This document shows, in pieces, positions 7,346 through 15,099 of a stretch of DNA of 37,485 bases (position 1 is its first letter; each line of letters opens with the position of its first letter). Both the position numbers and the translations under genes were made by a program. Below the pieces are notes generated by a model. The model had not been told where the DNA came from. It did no database searches and was given only the letters and a program-made list of their open reading frames with translations. The stretch comes from Pseudomonadota bacterium (lineage in GTDB: Bacteria; Pseudomonadota; Alphaproteobacteria; Reyranellales; Reyranellaceae): NCBI GenBank assembly GCA_023416135.1, contig JAEZIF010000514.1:1-37485 (forward strand), in the 5' to 3' direction.

Positions 7346-8977
7346 TCATGCGCCGTCGAACTTCAGCTCCCGGTAGCCGCCGGCCGCGACATCGCCGGTG
7401 CGGCGGCGATATTCGAGCGCGCCGCCGTAGTAGCCCAGCACGCGGCGCACCTGGCGGCCTTCGACGTTGCGGTTGACACCGGTCTGCCAGGAATTGACCT
7501 CGCTGAACAACAGGCCCTCGACCGCCTGCTCGACCTCGGCCACCCAGGCAGCCACCTCCTCGTCGCGCGTCTCGACACGGCGCAGGCCGCGCTCGTGCAT
7601 GAACTTCACGAGGTCGGTCAGCCAGTCGACGATCTCCTCGATGTTGCGCGGGATGTTGCCACGCGCGGTGTGCGGCCCCAGCACCATCAGCATGTTGGGG
7701 AAGCCTTCGGCCATCATGCCCAGGAAAGTGCGTGGCATGCCCTTCCAGTCGTCCTTGAGCCGCCGTCCGCCGGGCCCGACGATGTCGATGCGGTCGTAGG
7801 GGCCGGTGACGCCGTCGAAGCCCGTGGCATAGATCAGGATGTCGAAGGCGAAATCCTCGGCGCTGGTCCGGACGCCCTGCGGCGTGATGCGCTCGATCGG
7901 GGTCTCGTTGATGTCGACCAGCCGCACATTGTCCTGATTGTAGGCCTCGAAGTAGCGGGTCTCGAGCGGCAGTCGGCGCGTGCCGAAGCCATGGTCCTTG
8001 GGGGTCAGCCTGTCGGCCACCTTGGGGTCGCGCACCCGCTCGCGGATCTTCCTCGCCATGAAGTCGCTCGCCAGCGCGTTGGCCTTCCTGTCGGTCAGCA
8101 CGTCGGCGAAGTTGCCGCCCCAGATGCCGAAGCCCGGCTCGCCATAGAGCTTCTCCCAGAACGCCTCGCGTTCCTCGGCCGAGACCTCCAGCGCCTTGCG
8201 GGGATCGGTCTGGTGGATGAAGCAGGTGCTGGTCTGCCGGCAGCGCTCGAAGATCTCGTCGTAGGAGGCCTTGATCTTCTTCTGCTCCTCGGGAGTGATG
8301 CGCCGGTTGTGCAGGGGCGCCGCCCAATTGGGCGTGCGCTGGAACACCGTGAGATGGCCGACTTCCGGGGCGATGGTCTGGATCACCTGGATGGCCGTCG
8401 CGCCGGTGCCGATAATGCCGACGCGCTTGCCCGCCAGCGACACGCCCTCGCGCGGCCAGCGCGCCGTATGGAAGGGCTGCCCCCGAAAGCTCTCGCGCCC
8501 GGGAATGTTGGGCAGCGTATGGGCCGACAGCGGTCCCAGCGCCGTGATCAGCAGCCGCGCGCTCGCCTGCTCGCCGTTCTCCAGCGTGATCGTCCAGCGA
8601 TCGCCCGCGTCGTCGAAGCGCGCCGCGACGACGCGGCAGCCGAAGCGGATGTCGCGGCGCAGATCGAACTTGTCGGCCACGTAGTTGAGATAGCGCAGCG
8701 TGTCGGGCTGGGCGGCGAAATGCTCGGGCCATTCCCATTCCTGCAGCAGCTCATCGGAGAAGGAATAGCCGTAGGACCAGCTCTCCGAATCGAAGCGCAC
8801 GCCGGGATAGCGGTTCCAATACCACGTGCCGCCGACATCGGTGCCGGCTTCGAAGACTTTTGCGCGAAGCCCGAGCCCGCGCAGCCGGTGGAGCTGGTAC
8901 AGGCCGGCGACGCCGGCGCCGATGACGATCACGTCGGGTTCCGCGGCCTTGCCCGCGGATGCGGCTGACGCTTCCAT
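7346..8977 (-). CDS. FAD/NADPH-dependent Baeyer-Villiger-type monooxygenase
   Basis: 543 residues if the ATG at 8977 is used. In-frame ATGs at 9001 and 9019 would add 8 or 14 residues, and none has an ideal Shine-Dalgarno. The FAD-binding Rossmann motif GAGVAG is at residues 20-25, followed by the typical FEAGTDVGGTWYWNRYPG. The Baeyer-Villiger fingerprint FxGxxxHxxxWP is intact at 164-175 (F164, G166, H170, W174). A second dinucleotide motif, GTGATA, follows at 190-195. ATGFDG near the C-terminus is also typical. The family inserts one oxygen atom next to a carbonyl, or oxidises N or S, using NADPH and O2. No reductase is needed, so it can act alone. The natural substrate is unknown. The roughly 190 bases upstream hold no convincing promoter. 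Confidence 0.88.
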   Translation of the reverse strand: MEASAASAGKAAEPDVIVIGAGVAGLYQLHRLRGLGLRAKVFEAGTDVGGTWYWNRYPGVRFDSESWSYGYSFSDELLQEWEWPEHFAAQPDTLRYLNYVADKFDLRRDIRFGCRVVAARFDDAGDRWTITLENGEQASARLLITALGPLSAHTLPNIPGRESFRGQPFHTARWPREGVSLAGKRVGIIGTGATAIQVIQTIAPEVGHLTVFQRTPNWAAPLHNRRITPEEQKKIKASYDEIFERCRQTSTCFIHQTDPRKALEVSAEEREAFWEKLYGEPGFGIWGGNFADVLTDRKANALASDFMARKIRERVRDPKVADRLTPKDHGFGTRRLPLETRYFEAYNQDNVRLVDINETPIERITPQGVRTSAEDFAFDILIYATGFDGVTGPYDRIDIVGPGGRRLKDDWKGMPRTFLGMMAEGFPNMLMVLGPHTARGNIPRNIEEIVDWLTDLVKFMHERGLRRVETRDEEVAAWVAEVEQAVEGLLFSEVNSWQTGVNRNVEGRQVRRVLGYYGGALEYRRRTGDVAAGGYRELKFDGA

Positions 8978-9210
8978 GCCTCGATGATAGGCGACGGGCA
9001 TCCCTCCAGTCGCCGGCATCGTGCGACGCTTCTCGCTGAGCGCGCGGTCGCGGAAGAGCGAGTTCGGACAGCTACGCCACGTTCTCTATCGATTCTGGCA
9101 CGTCGAGGAGGGCCGGATTGACCAGCCGATGGATGGACGGCCGGCTAGTCTTCTCGGCTCGGCCAGCAACGGGCGGCAACACGCCGACTGCAGCGTTTCG
9201 ACCAATGGGA

Positions 9211-9978
9211 TCAGAGCAATGAACTCTCGATCTGCGCCCTTGCCTTCGACAAGAGAGCAGCAAACTTCTTCGCTTCGGTGGAATGATGACGATTGCTCGG
9301 ATATGTCAGGCAGAGCGCCGCGATGGGCCGGTTTGCGGCATCCAATAGCGGAACCGCTACCGCGCGAACGCCTTCGTCGTACTCCTCTTCTACAATGGCG
9401 AATTGACGCTGTCGTGTCCGGTCCAGATCAGCCTCGAGCTCCCTGATTGATGTAATGGTCTTTCGCGTAAACCGCTTGAACTTCGTCTGGCGAAGGATCT
9501 GGTCGAGCTCGGTCTTTGGGGTGAAGGCAAGAAGCGCCTTACCCATAGACGTGCAGTACGCAGGCGCTCGATATCCGATCCGGCCGGCCAGCTGAAGTTG
9601 ATGGCTGCCCTGAACGCGCTCGAGAAAGATGATATCGGGACCTTCCAAGGCTGCGAGCGAACACATCTCGCCAGTCGCCTGGCTAAGGCTCCTCATTGCC
9701 GGCAGGGCGGCTTCCAGCAAGGTAGATGCCGAGCGTCGCGCAATTTCATAAACCCGGAATCCGACGCGATATCGCCGGGTCTCCTGATCTCTTCTTATGA
9801 ACCCGGCCTTCTCCAGCGTTCGAAGCATTCGCTGCGCCGTGCTTACGTGCAGACCGGTCTTTTCGGCAATCTCGGAGAGGGAAAGCCCGCGCGGTGCGTC
9901 CGGCAAGGCATTCAAGATCATTAGCCCGCGTCCCAACACGTCGGCAGGTGGCTGTTGTTTGGGCGAATCCTTGACCAT
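9211..9978 (-). CDS. IclR-family transcriptional regulator
   Basis: 255 residues from the ATG at 9978; a TTG at 9984 is possible. An N-terminal winged helix-turn-helix (LSLSEIAEKTGLHVSTAQRMLRTLEKAGFI, interrupted here only by position) is followed by the IclR effector-binding domain, with landmarks GYRAPAYCTSMGKALLAF and DEGVRAVAVPLLDAANRPIAALCLTYP. It lies 79 bases after the Bug gene and is probably the last gene of the leftward operon 13237-9211, or has its own weak promoter. IclR regulators often control the adjacent catabolic genes, so the palindrome in front of the operon (13254-13274) is its most likely site; this is inference. No Shine-Dalgarno is obvious at either start. Confidence 0.9.
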   Translation of the reverse strand: MVKDSPKQQPPADVLGRGLMILNALPDAPRGLSLSEIAEKTGLHVSTAQRMLRTLEKAGFIRRDQETRRYRVGFRVYEIARRSASTLLEAALPAMRSLSQATGEMCSLAALEGPDIIFLERVQGSHQLQLAGRIGYRAPAYCTSMGKALLAFTPKTELDQILRQTKFKRFTRKTITSIRELEADLDRTRQRQFAIVEEEYDEGVRAVAVPLLDAANRPIAALCLTYPSNRHHSTEAKKFAALLSKARAQIESSLL

Positions 9979-10057
9979 CCCCAAGACTTTTAGAGATATC
10001 GGGAGGGGGCCGGTAGTCGCATCTGCTCAATGCGACCGTGAACCCCAAGCCCCGGCG

Positions 10058-11029
10058 CTAATCCGCTTTGATCGATCGTCCACGTACCACACGCTCCCAC
10101 AGACCGATGTCCTGCTCGACAACCTGCGGATAACTTACCGAGGCTGGTTCAACGGGCTCAAGGCCAAGCGCAACCAATTTCTGCTGCACCGCCTTGTCTT
10201 GCAGTACTTGCTGAACATCCTGCGCGATCTTTGCCGATACCGTTGGAGGCAAGCCGGCGGGCGCGGAGATGCCGAACCACGTGGTTGTGATCATGTCGGG
10301 ATAGCCGGCCTCCGCCGAGGTGGGGGTCCCCGGAAAGGCTTCGGAGCGCTTCGTGGATGCCAAGAGCAGGGCCCGCAACTTGCCCCCAGCCACAAATGGC
10401 TGGATGGAAGCAGCAGATCCAAATACCGTGTCTACGTTGCCCGCCACAAGGTCCTGAATGGCTGCAGCGACCCCTCTGTAGGGCACATGGACCACATCGA
10501 TTCCGGCGATGCTGTTGAAAAGCTCGCCCGCCAGGTGGGTCGAGCTTCCGACGCCGCTCGATCCAAGGTTGAACTTGCCTGGATTGGCCTTTGCGGCGCT
10601 GACAAACTCTTGAACGGTCTTTGCGCCCCGCACCGGATTCACTGCCATGACAACGGGGGATCGGGCCACTTGCGCAATATGAACGAAGTCCCGGCGAGGA
10701 TCGTAGGGGAGTTGGGGCTTCAGGGCGGCCAGCGTTGCGAATGACGTCTCGGAGAGAAGGAGCTGATATCCAGTCGCATCGCCTTTCGCCACTGCCTCCC
10801 ATCCGATCGCTCCGCTCGCGCCGGCGCGATTCTCCACCACGACCGTTTGTCCCCACATCTCCCCGAGTCTTTCGCCTATGATTCGAGCAACCAGATCGGT
10901 TGCCCCGCCTGGGGAGAATGGGACCATGAGACGCACGGGCCTCTCTGGGTACGATTGGGCTTCGACTCGCGTGCCTGCCGCGCAGGCGATGACGAGCGAC
11001 AAGACACCGAGCAGCCTTCGGAGCAACAT
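10058..11029 (-). CDS. Bug/TctC-family periplasmic solute-binding protein
   Basis: 323 residues from the ATG at 11029, chosen because a clean signal peptide follows at once (basic MLLRRLL, hydrophobic core, predicted cleavage after VEA before QSYP). A TTG at 11053 would add eight residues. Family landmarks are YPERPVRLMVPFSPGGATD, VVVENRAGASGAIG, and VVHVPYRGVAAAIQDLVAGNVD. Bug proteins bind carboxylated or amino-acid-like small molecules in the periplasm. Some feed TctAB transporters and many are orphans or sensors. No tctA or tctB membrane gene occurs in the window, so this one is orphan here. It follows the DUF6282 gene by 27 bases and should capture that operon's substrate. Confidence 0.92.
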   Translation of the reverse strand: MLLRRLLGVLSLVIACAAGTRVEAQSYPERPVRLMVPFSPGGATDLVARIIGERLGEMWGQTVVVENRAGASGAIGWEAVAKGDATGYQLLLSETSFATLAALKPQLPYDPRRDFVHIAQVARSPVVMAVNPVRGAKTVQEFVSAAKANPGKFNLGSSGVGSSTHLAGELFNSIAGIDVVHVPYRGVAAAIQDLVAGNVDTVFGSAASIQPFVAGGKLRALLLASTKRSEAFPGTPTSAEAGYPDMITTTWFGISAPAGLPPTVSAKIAQDVQQVLQDKAVQQKLVALGLEPVEPASVSYPQVVEQDIGLWERVVRGRSIKAD

Positions 11030-11056
11030 GGTTCGGATTTTCCTCGTGATCAAAGC

Positions 11057-12037
11057 TTAGTACAGGCACTCAACGTCGAGTAGCCGGCTGGGATTGCGCT
11101 TCAGAATGAGATCGACCTTGTCGCGTTCCAGCCCTTTGTAGAGGAGCGTGCGAACGAACTGTCTCATCCCTTCCGCTGGATGCGGATTGTAGACTTGGCC
11201 GAGATCGGTGCTGAGCACGGTGCGATCGGCACCCACTGCCTGGATCGACTTCAGAAAGACCATAGGGTCGAGGCGGGCGTAGATCGGAAGGCATGGCAAG
11301 ATCACATGCTCGATGTGGGCGCCCATGTCCGCCAACTCGACTTGCTGTGCAATGCTGAGATTGGACACCTCCATCTCCGCATGCGTGACGACGATCTTTT
11401 CAACTCTTGCTTCCTTTGCCGCCTTCAGCAAAGGCACGATCTCGGCGTGGCTGAAGTGACCGGTAGCAAGGATATTTCCGCCGGCCGCGATCAACCTCAA
11501 GATGTCCTGCAGTTCGGTTTTGATGCGCCCGTTGCCATCCAGCGCCGTTATGGGGGACTGAACACTCGAATAGCTGTCGACGAGCCGGTCGCCCGCATAT
11601 TTGAGGCGTGCGTAGGCAGCAGCGCCAAAGGTATCAACATGGTTCTGCGCGTGCATCGTAGGCATCCACACGCACTTTCCACCCGCCCTTATCGAGCTCT
11701 CGACAGCGTACGGATTCAGGCCACCGACAAAGTGGTTGAGGACGATGCCCCCAAATAGGGTAAAGCCGGAACCGGGCCTGTTGACGGACTTCAACCGCTC
11801 GGCATTGGCACAGTGGTGACACTTCGAAATGGCTGCGCGGTATCCAACCGAGATCGCCGAATGGACAAACTGTTCTTCCGTCGTCAGCCGGTGAAAAAGG
11901 CACGGCGCGAGATGGACATGCATGTCGCATGCGCCGCGCATGAGTTCGCGATCCTCTTCCGGCCAATGCAGTTCGGCGTAAGCAGGTGGAGTGAACGTCG
12001 GCAGTTCAGAGCCGAGTTCCGACTTGCTTGCATTCAT
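11057..12037 (-). CDS. DUF6282-type, amidohydrolase-like protein
   Basis: 326 residues from the ATG at 12037. The N-terminal motif GACDMHVHLAP resembles the metal-binding HxH strand of amidohydrolase/PHP TIM barrels. Further candidate ligands are ATGHFSHAE, VVTHAEM and a late STDLGQ aspartate. I match this arrangement to DUF6282 proteins from memory; their reaction is, as far as I know, not established. It has no signal peptide, so it is cytosolic. Flanking genes are a SelA-like PLP enzyme (15 bases upstream) and a Bug binding protein (27 bases downstream), suggesting hydrolysis of an amino-acid-derived or amino-sugar-derived compound. Third-position A/T looks commoner here than in the flanking genes. 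Confidence 0.75.
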   Translation of the reverse strand: MNASKSELGSELPTFTPPAYAELHWPEEDRELMRGACDMHVHLAPCLFHRLTTEEQFVHSAISVGYRAAISKCHHCANAERLKSVNRPGSGFTLFGGIVLNHFVGGLNPYAVESSIRAGGKCVWMPTMHAQNHVDTFGAAAYARLKYAGDRLVDSYSSVQSPITALDGNGRIKTELQDILRLIAAGGNILATGHFSHAEIVPLLKAAKEARVEKIVVTHAEMEVSNLSIAQQVELADMGAHIEHVILPCLPIYARLDPMVFLKSIQAVGADRTVLSTDLGQVYNPHPAEGMRQFVRTLLYKGLERDKVDLILKRNPSRLLDVECLY

Positions 12038-12052
12038 TCCTCTTGGACTCCG

Positions 12053-13237
12053 CTACTGGAAGGAAAGGGTCTGAACCAGTCGATTCACGACGATGTCGAC
12101 GTCGGCGTCCGCGAGGCAGAAGCCGACGATTCCAACCGCGTTGCGATCGAGAAAATTGTGGGAGACGGCAATGGGAGGCCTGCCGCTTTCCAGCGCCATG
12201 ATCAGTTGGCGCGCATCCTTGAGCGCGGCCTGGGGTGTGGGCGAGATCAACAGCGTGGGGTAAGGCCGCGGCCCCGAGGAGGGATCGACGAACTCGACCG
12301 TGCAGCAGGTGGAGGGGACTCGTTGCGCGATCGCCTGCAGGCGTTGGGTCTGTCGGTCGACGGATGGGGGCTCACTCGTAAATCGCGCCAGTGCAGCGAG
12401 AAGGCCGGCAACTTGCTCCTTGCCCACTTTGCAGGCACGGCAGATGCCGTGATTGGGTATACCGGCAAGAATGCCGGACTGCAGGAACCGCTCTCGCCAA
12501 ATCCATGTTTCCTCTCTCACATCGAGATCGAGGTGCTGCAACAATGCGGAGTCGATGAGGTCCCGTTTACCGACCAGAATGCCAGAGGCCTGGGGACCGC
12601 GAAGGGCCTTGCCTCCGCTGAAAGCAACGAGATCTGCACCTTCCTGAATCGGCCGGCGCAAGTCGTCGGGCGTCTTGATTGCCCCGGCGGCGTCAACGAT
12701 GAGCGGTAGCTGGTGTCGCTGGGCGATCTTACTCATCGCGGCGAGACCTACTTCGCCGAGGCTGTTGCCTGCCGAATAGGCGAGCGCAGCGGTTCTTTCG
12801 CCAATCGCGGCTTCTATCTGCCATGGCCACGTGATGCCCTGGGTCGGATACCCTTGGTAGCCGACTTCAATGAGTTTGGCCCCAGACTGCCGCAGGCATC
12901 GCGAATATGCCGTCACATGACTGCGTTGAATGACGATCTCGTTTGCCAGACCCTCCGTGTCCGGCAAGCGATCCATTATTGATACGTCGTATCTGGCAAT
13001 GCAGGCCGCGGCAGACGCGACAAGTCCCGCTGCCGCTCCGGCCGTGACCATTCCGGCTTCAGCGCCAGTTGCGGCCGTCAGGTAAGCGCTGGCGGCCTCC
13101 TGCAATTCTTCGACCCTGAAGCACTGCTGCGCAGCCTCGCCCATGGCGTTCACGACTTCCTGTCCCAACGGTGCCCCGCTGAAGCGCGTGGACGGCCCAG
13201 CGGCATTGACGATAGGGGAGAAAGGTGCGTTTTTCAT
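12053..13237 (-). CDS. PLP-dependent SelA-like enzyme (D-glucosaminate-6-phosphate ammonia-lyase-like group)
   Basis: 394 residues from the ATG at 13237. It is a fold-type I PLP enzyme: D182 (LPLIVDAAG) should bind the pyridine nitrogen, and K210 in SGGKALRGPQASG should form the Schiff base. This lysine motif is the one shared by selenocysteine synthase (SelA) and the SelA-like ammonia-lyases/aldolases (DgaE, YhfS types). There is no sign of selenocysteine machinery in the window and the operon is catabolic, so elimination or retro-aldol chemistry on an amino acid or amino-sugar acid is more likely than tRNA modification. It is the first gene of the leftward operon. No Shine-Dalgarno is visible ahead of the start. 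Confidence 0.8.
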   Translation of the reverse strand: MKNAPFSPIVNAAGPSTRFSGAPLGQEVVNAMGEAAQQCFRVEELQEAASAYLTAATGAEAGMVTAGAAAGLVASAAACIARYDVSIMDRLPDTEGLANEIVIQRSHVTAYSRCLRQSGAKLIEVGYQGYPTQGITWPWQIEAAIGERTAALAYSAGNSLGEVGLAAMSKIAQRHQLPLIVDAAGAIKTPDDLRRPIQEGADLVAFSGGKALRGPQASGILVGKRDLIDSALLQHLDLDVREETWIWRERFLQSGILAGIPNHGICRACKVGKEQVAGLLAALARFTSEPPSVDRQTQRLQAIAQRVPSTCCTVEFVDPSSGPRPYPTLLISPTPQAALKDARQLIMALESGRPPIAVSHNFLDRNAVGIVGFCLADADVDIVVNRLVQTLSFQ

Positions 13238-13253
13238 TCAATGATAATTTCTA

Positions 13254-13274
13254 TTGCTGAATGATATTCAGCAA
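13254..13274. promoter_or_regulatory. Perfect palindromic operator in front of the SelA-like/DUF6282/Bug/IclR operon
   Basis: TTGCTGAAT (13254-13262) and ATTCAGCAA (13266-13274) are perfect 9-base arms around GAT. The site ends 17 bases upstream of the first start codon and overlaps the expected -10 region of the leftward promoter, an arrangement suited to repression. The IclR protein encoded at the end of the operon is the best candidate ligand; this is inferred from context. Confidence 0.6.
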
Positions 13275-13289
13275 CAAACGGTCACCCCT

Positions 13290-13295
13290 TGTCAA
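13290..13295 (-). promoter_or_regulatory. Candidate -35 element (TTGACA) of the leftward operon promoter
   Basis: On the minus strand, a consensus TTGACA occupies 13295-13290. Counting downstream, the -10 would fall inside the palindrome at 13254-13274; TGAATA at 19-base spacing is the nearest match. The -35 is exact but the -10 is weak. Confidence 0.4.
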
Positions 13296-14068
13296 ACGGG
13301 ACTTCGTGAGTCGGGGAAGCGATGGGGAGCCCGGGCCCTTGCCAACTCGGGCGCGACTATTGCCAGTGGGCGACCGACGCTGAGCCCCAAGCGCGCCAGC
13401 ATCAGCGAAAGGACGGGGCCTGCTGCGGCGCTCGCAACACAGTCCGGCGATGAAGGTCTGTAAAGCGAGCTCAACGCGCCCGATGATCGTCGGCTGGGTA
13501 CCCTGACTTTGCCCGCGGGTCCGAGCTAGCCGCGTTGTCGGCCGACATGGTGAGGCACAGGCAGATGCACCGGATCGCATTCGACTTCGTGGGTCACCCG
13601 CGTGCCAATCGAATGTGAAAACGACTGAATGCGCTCGGGGTCTATCGGGGTACCGGCGACGACCCGTCGGCCCGCGCCTGAGGCAATGGCTCGCAAGCGG
13701 CAGAATGGGCCCAACGATCGTGGGCCCTCTTAGGTTCGCCGGGGTGGCAGGTGTCAGGGAACTACTCTGCCTGCCCGGCGGCAACATCGAATCGGGCTGG
13801 TGCACCGGGCCGGGCCGGTCCGGGCCGGATCGGCCGGGCCCGTGCGAGTCGGTTGTCTCGGCCGGGAGCATGACGGCCAGCGAGGCGACAAGAAGCCGGA
13901 GGTCAGAGCGAGGCGCTCTCGACCCGCCCGTGCAAGTCCTCGCGTGCTGCGGATCAGTCGCAGCATCAGCCGCGGGAACGAAGATGAACGCGAACTGGTC
14001 CGCCCGACGGCGAAGGCCACGCCTCGCCGCAAGGTTGACAGCCGCGATGACCTGCCCTGTCACACTGG
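13296..14068. other. Non-coding or eroded stretch between the IclR and GntR modules
   Basis: About 770 bases in which no frame gives a believable protein: all long frames are Arg/Pro/Gly-rich translations of GC-rich sequence with no domain. It contains short inverted repeats, for example GGGCCCA (13707-13713) facing TGGGCCC (13721-13727), and a strong hairpin listed separately. It may be a remnant of recombination between two accessory modules; I see no transposase remnant. Confidence 0.4.
13802..13845. repeat. Long GC-only inverted repeat / hairpin
   Basis: GCAC plus a GGGCC-rich arm at 13802-13817 pairs, with a one-base bulge, with the arm at 13831-13845 ending CGTGC. The centre consists of GGGCC/GGCCGG units. 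No U-run follows on either side, so it is not a classic terminator. Function unknown. Confidence 0.4.
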
Positions 14069-14227
14069 TTACGGTTTCGGGGGAGCGGGCGGCGCCGGAG
14101 CCGTCTTGCAACGGATGCAAATCCGAACAGATCCGCGATACACTCGGGAGGCTTCGGCGTTGCGCTTCCGGTCTCGGAAAGTCGCTGCGGCACGGCACTT
14201 TTCGCAGGATTGACGGTGATCGGGCAT
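14069..14227 (-). CDS. Possible small zinc-ribbon protein (52 aa)
   Basis: From the ATG at 14227 to the TAA at 14071-14069, 52 residues. It has two CxxC pairs, C8-C11 (SCEKC) and C37-C40 (CIRC), 25 residues apart with ...RVYRG... between. This is the layout of short single zinc-ribbon proteins common in Rhizobiales-type genomes. The tail is Pro/Ala-rich. AGG lies only two bases from the start, so translation initiation looks weak. It runs opposite to the GntR gene. The cysteine spacing argues for a real or recently eroded gene; length and composition alone would not. Confidence 0.4.
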   Translation of the reverse strand: MPDHRQSCEKCRAAATFRDRKRNAEASRVYRGSVRICIRCKTAPAPPAPPKP

Positions 14228-14318
14228 TGCCTGGTTCGAGAAGCGCGAAAGGCGCGGCGCAAAGGGCGGCGATCGGCCGGGATCGACAACGCGGCATGAA
14301 CGAGGACGGACCACTTCA

Positions 14319-15053
14319 ATGAGCAATCGAGGCTTCGCGCCGCTCCGGACAAACGGGCCGATCTACAAGGAGGTCGCAAATGTCCTGGAGCAGCGGATCC
14401 GCAGCGGCGAATGGAAGCCCGGCGATCAGATCCCGACCGAGGCGGAGTTGGAGACCCAGTTCAATGCCAGCCGAGGCACGCTGCGCGCGGCCGTGGCCCA
14501 ACTCGTCAAGCAGGGCCTGCTGAAACCTCAACCGGGCCGAGGCACGTTCGTCCTCGGTCCGTCGTTCGACAGCCTCGAGCGGTTCTTTCGATATGAAGGG
14601 ATCGGCAAGGCGGCCCAGCTGTCGCCCGAAGTGCGCGTTCTCGGCAGGTCGATCGTGAAGGCGAACAAGCAGACCGCCTCGGTGCTCGGACTGGCTTCCG
14701 GCGCCAAGGTAGGTCGGCTGCGCCGGTTGAGGCTGCAGAAGTCAGAGCCGTTCCTCGTCCTCGATTCCTTCTTCAGCCTGGAGGTATGGCACCAGATCGA
14801 GGGCGCCGACTTCACGAGCCACTTGCTGTACGACGTGCTGAAGGACCATCACGACCTCTACATCGTGTCAGCCGACGAGTACCTGCGCGCGGGTCTCGCG
14901 ACCGACGACGAAGCCCGCCTGCTGAACATCGAACCGCGCAGCGCCGTCATTCAGATCGAACGGATCGCCTACAGCTTCGGCAACCATCCCGTGGAGCACC
15001 GGCGCGCCACGGGACGGGCCGACCGTTTTCGGTACCACGTCAAGCTCGCATGA
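14319..15053 (+). CDS. GntR-family (HutC subfamily) transcriptional regulator
   Basis: 244 residues from the ATG at 14319, with GAGGACGG upstream. Residues about 14-75 are the GntR winged helix (PIYKEVANVLEQRIRSGEW, PGDQIPTEAELETQF, ASRGTLRAAVAQLVKQGLL, PGRGTFV). The remainder is a UTRA/HutC-type ligand domain, with LRRLRLQKSEPFLVLDSFF, LLYDVLKDHHDLYIVSADEYLRA and NIEPRSAVIQIERIAYS. HutC-type regulators sense small metabolites and usually repress adjacent catabolic genes. It is convergent with the dioxygenase gene. The palindrome in front of the Bug/lyase/dioxygenase operon (17820-17841) contains GTCTA/TAGAC half-sites like those of HutC/DasR proteins, so that operon is its likely target. Confidence 0.9.
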   Translation: MSNRGFAPLRTNGPIYKEVANVLEQRIRSGEWKPGDQIPTEAELETQFNASRGTLRAAVAQLVKQGLLKPQPGRGTFVLGPSFDSLERFFRYEGIGKAAQLSPEVRVLGRSIVKANKQTASVLGLASGAKVGRLRRLRLQKSEPFLVLDSFFSLEVWHQIEGADFTSHLLYDVLKDHHDLYIVSADEYLRAGLATDDEARLLNIEPRSAVIQIERIAYSFGNHPVEHRRATGRADRFRYHVKLA

Positions 15054-15099
15054 TACCAGTGAGGGTTCTTCGCGGCCTCAGACAGCTTCCAGCCGCCGC

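Noticed and set aside
7343..7348. TGATCA palindrome at the junction of two convergent stops as a regulatory site
   Set aside because: It arises simply from abutting TGA and TCA stop codons and is only six bases.
12053..13237. True selenocysteine synthase (selA)
   Set aside because: The PLP lysine motif is shared with SelA-like ammonia-lyases, no selB or selC is nearby, and the operon context is catabolic.
13251..14297. 348-codon minus-strand frame covering the empty region
   Set aside because: Pro/Arg/Ser-rich translation with no domain or ribosome site; it runs through the GC hairpin and the operator palindrome.
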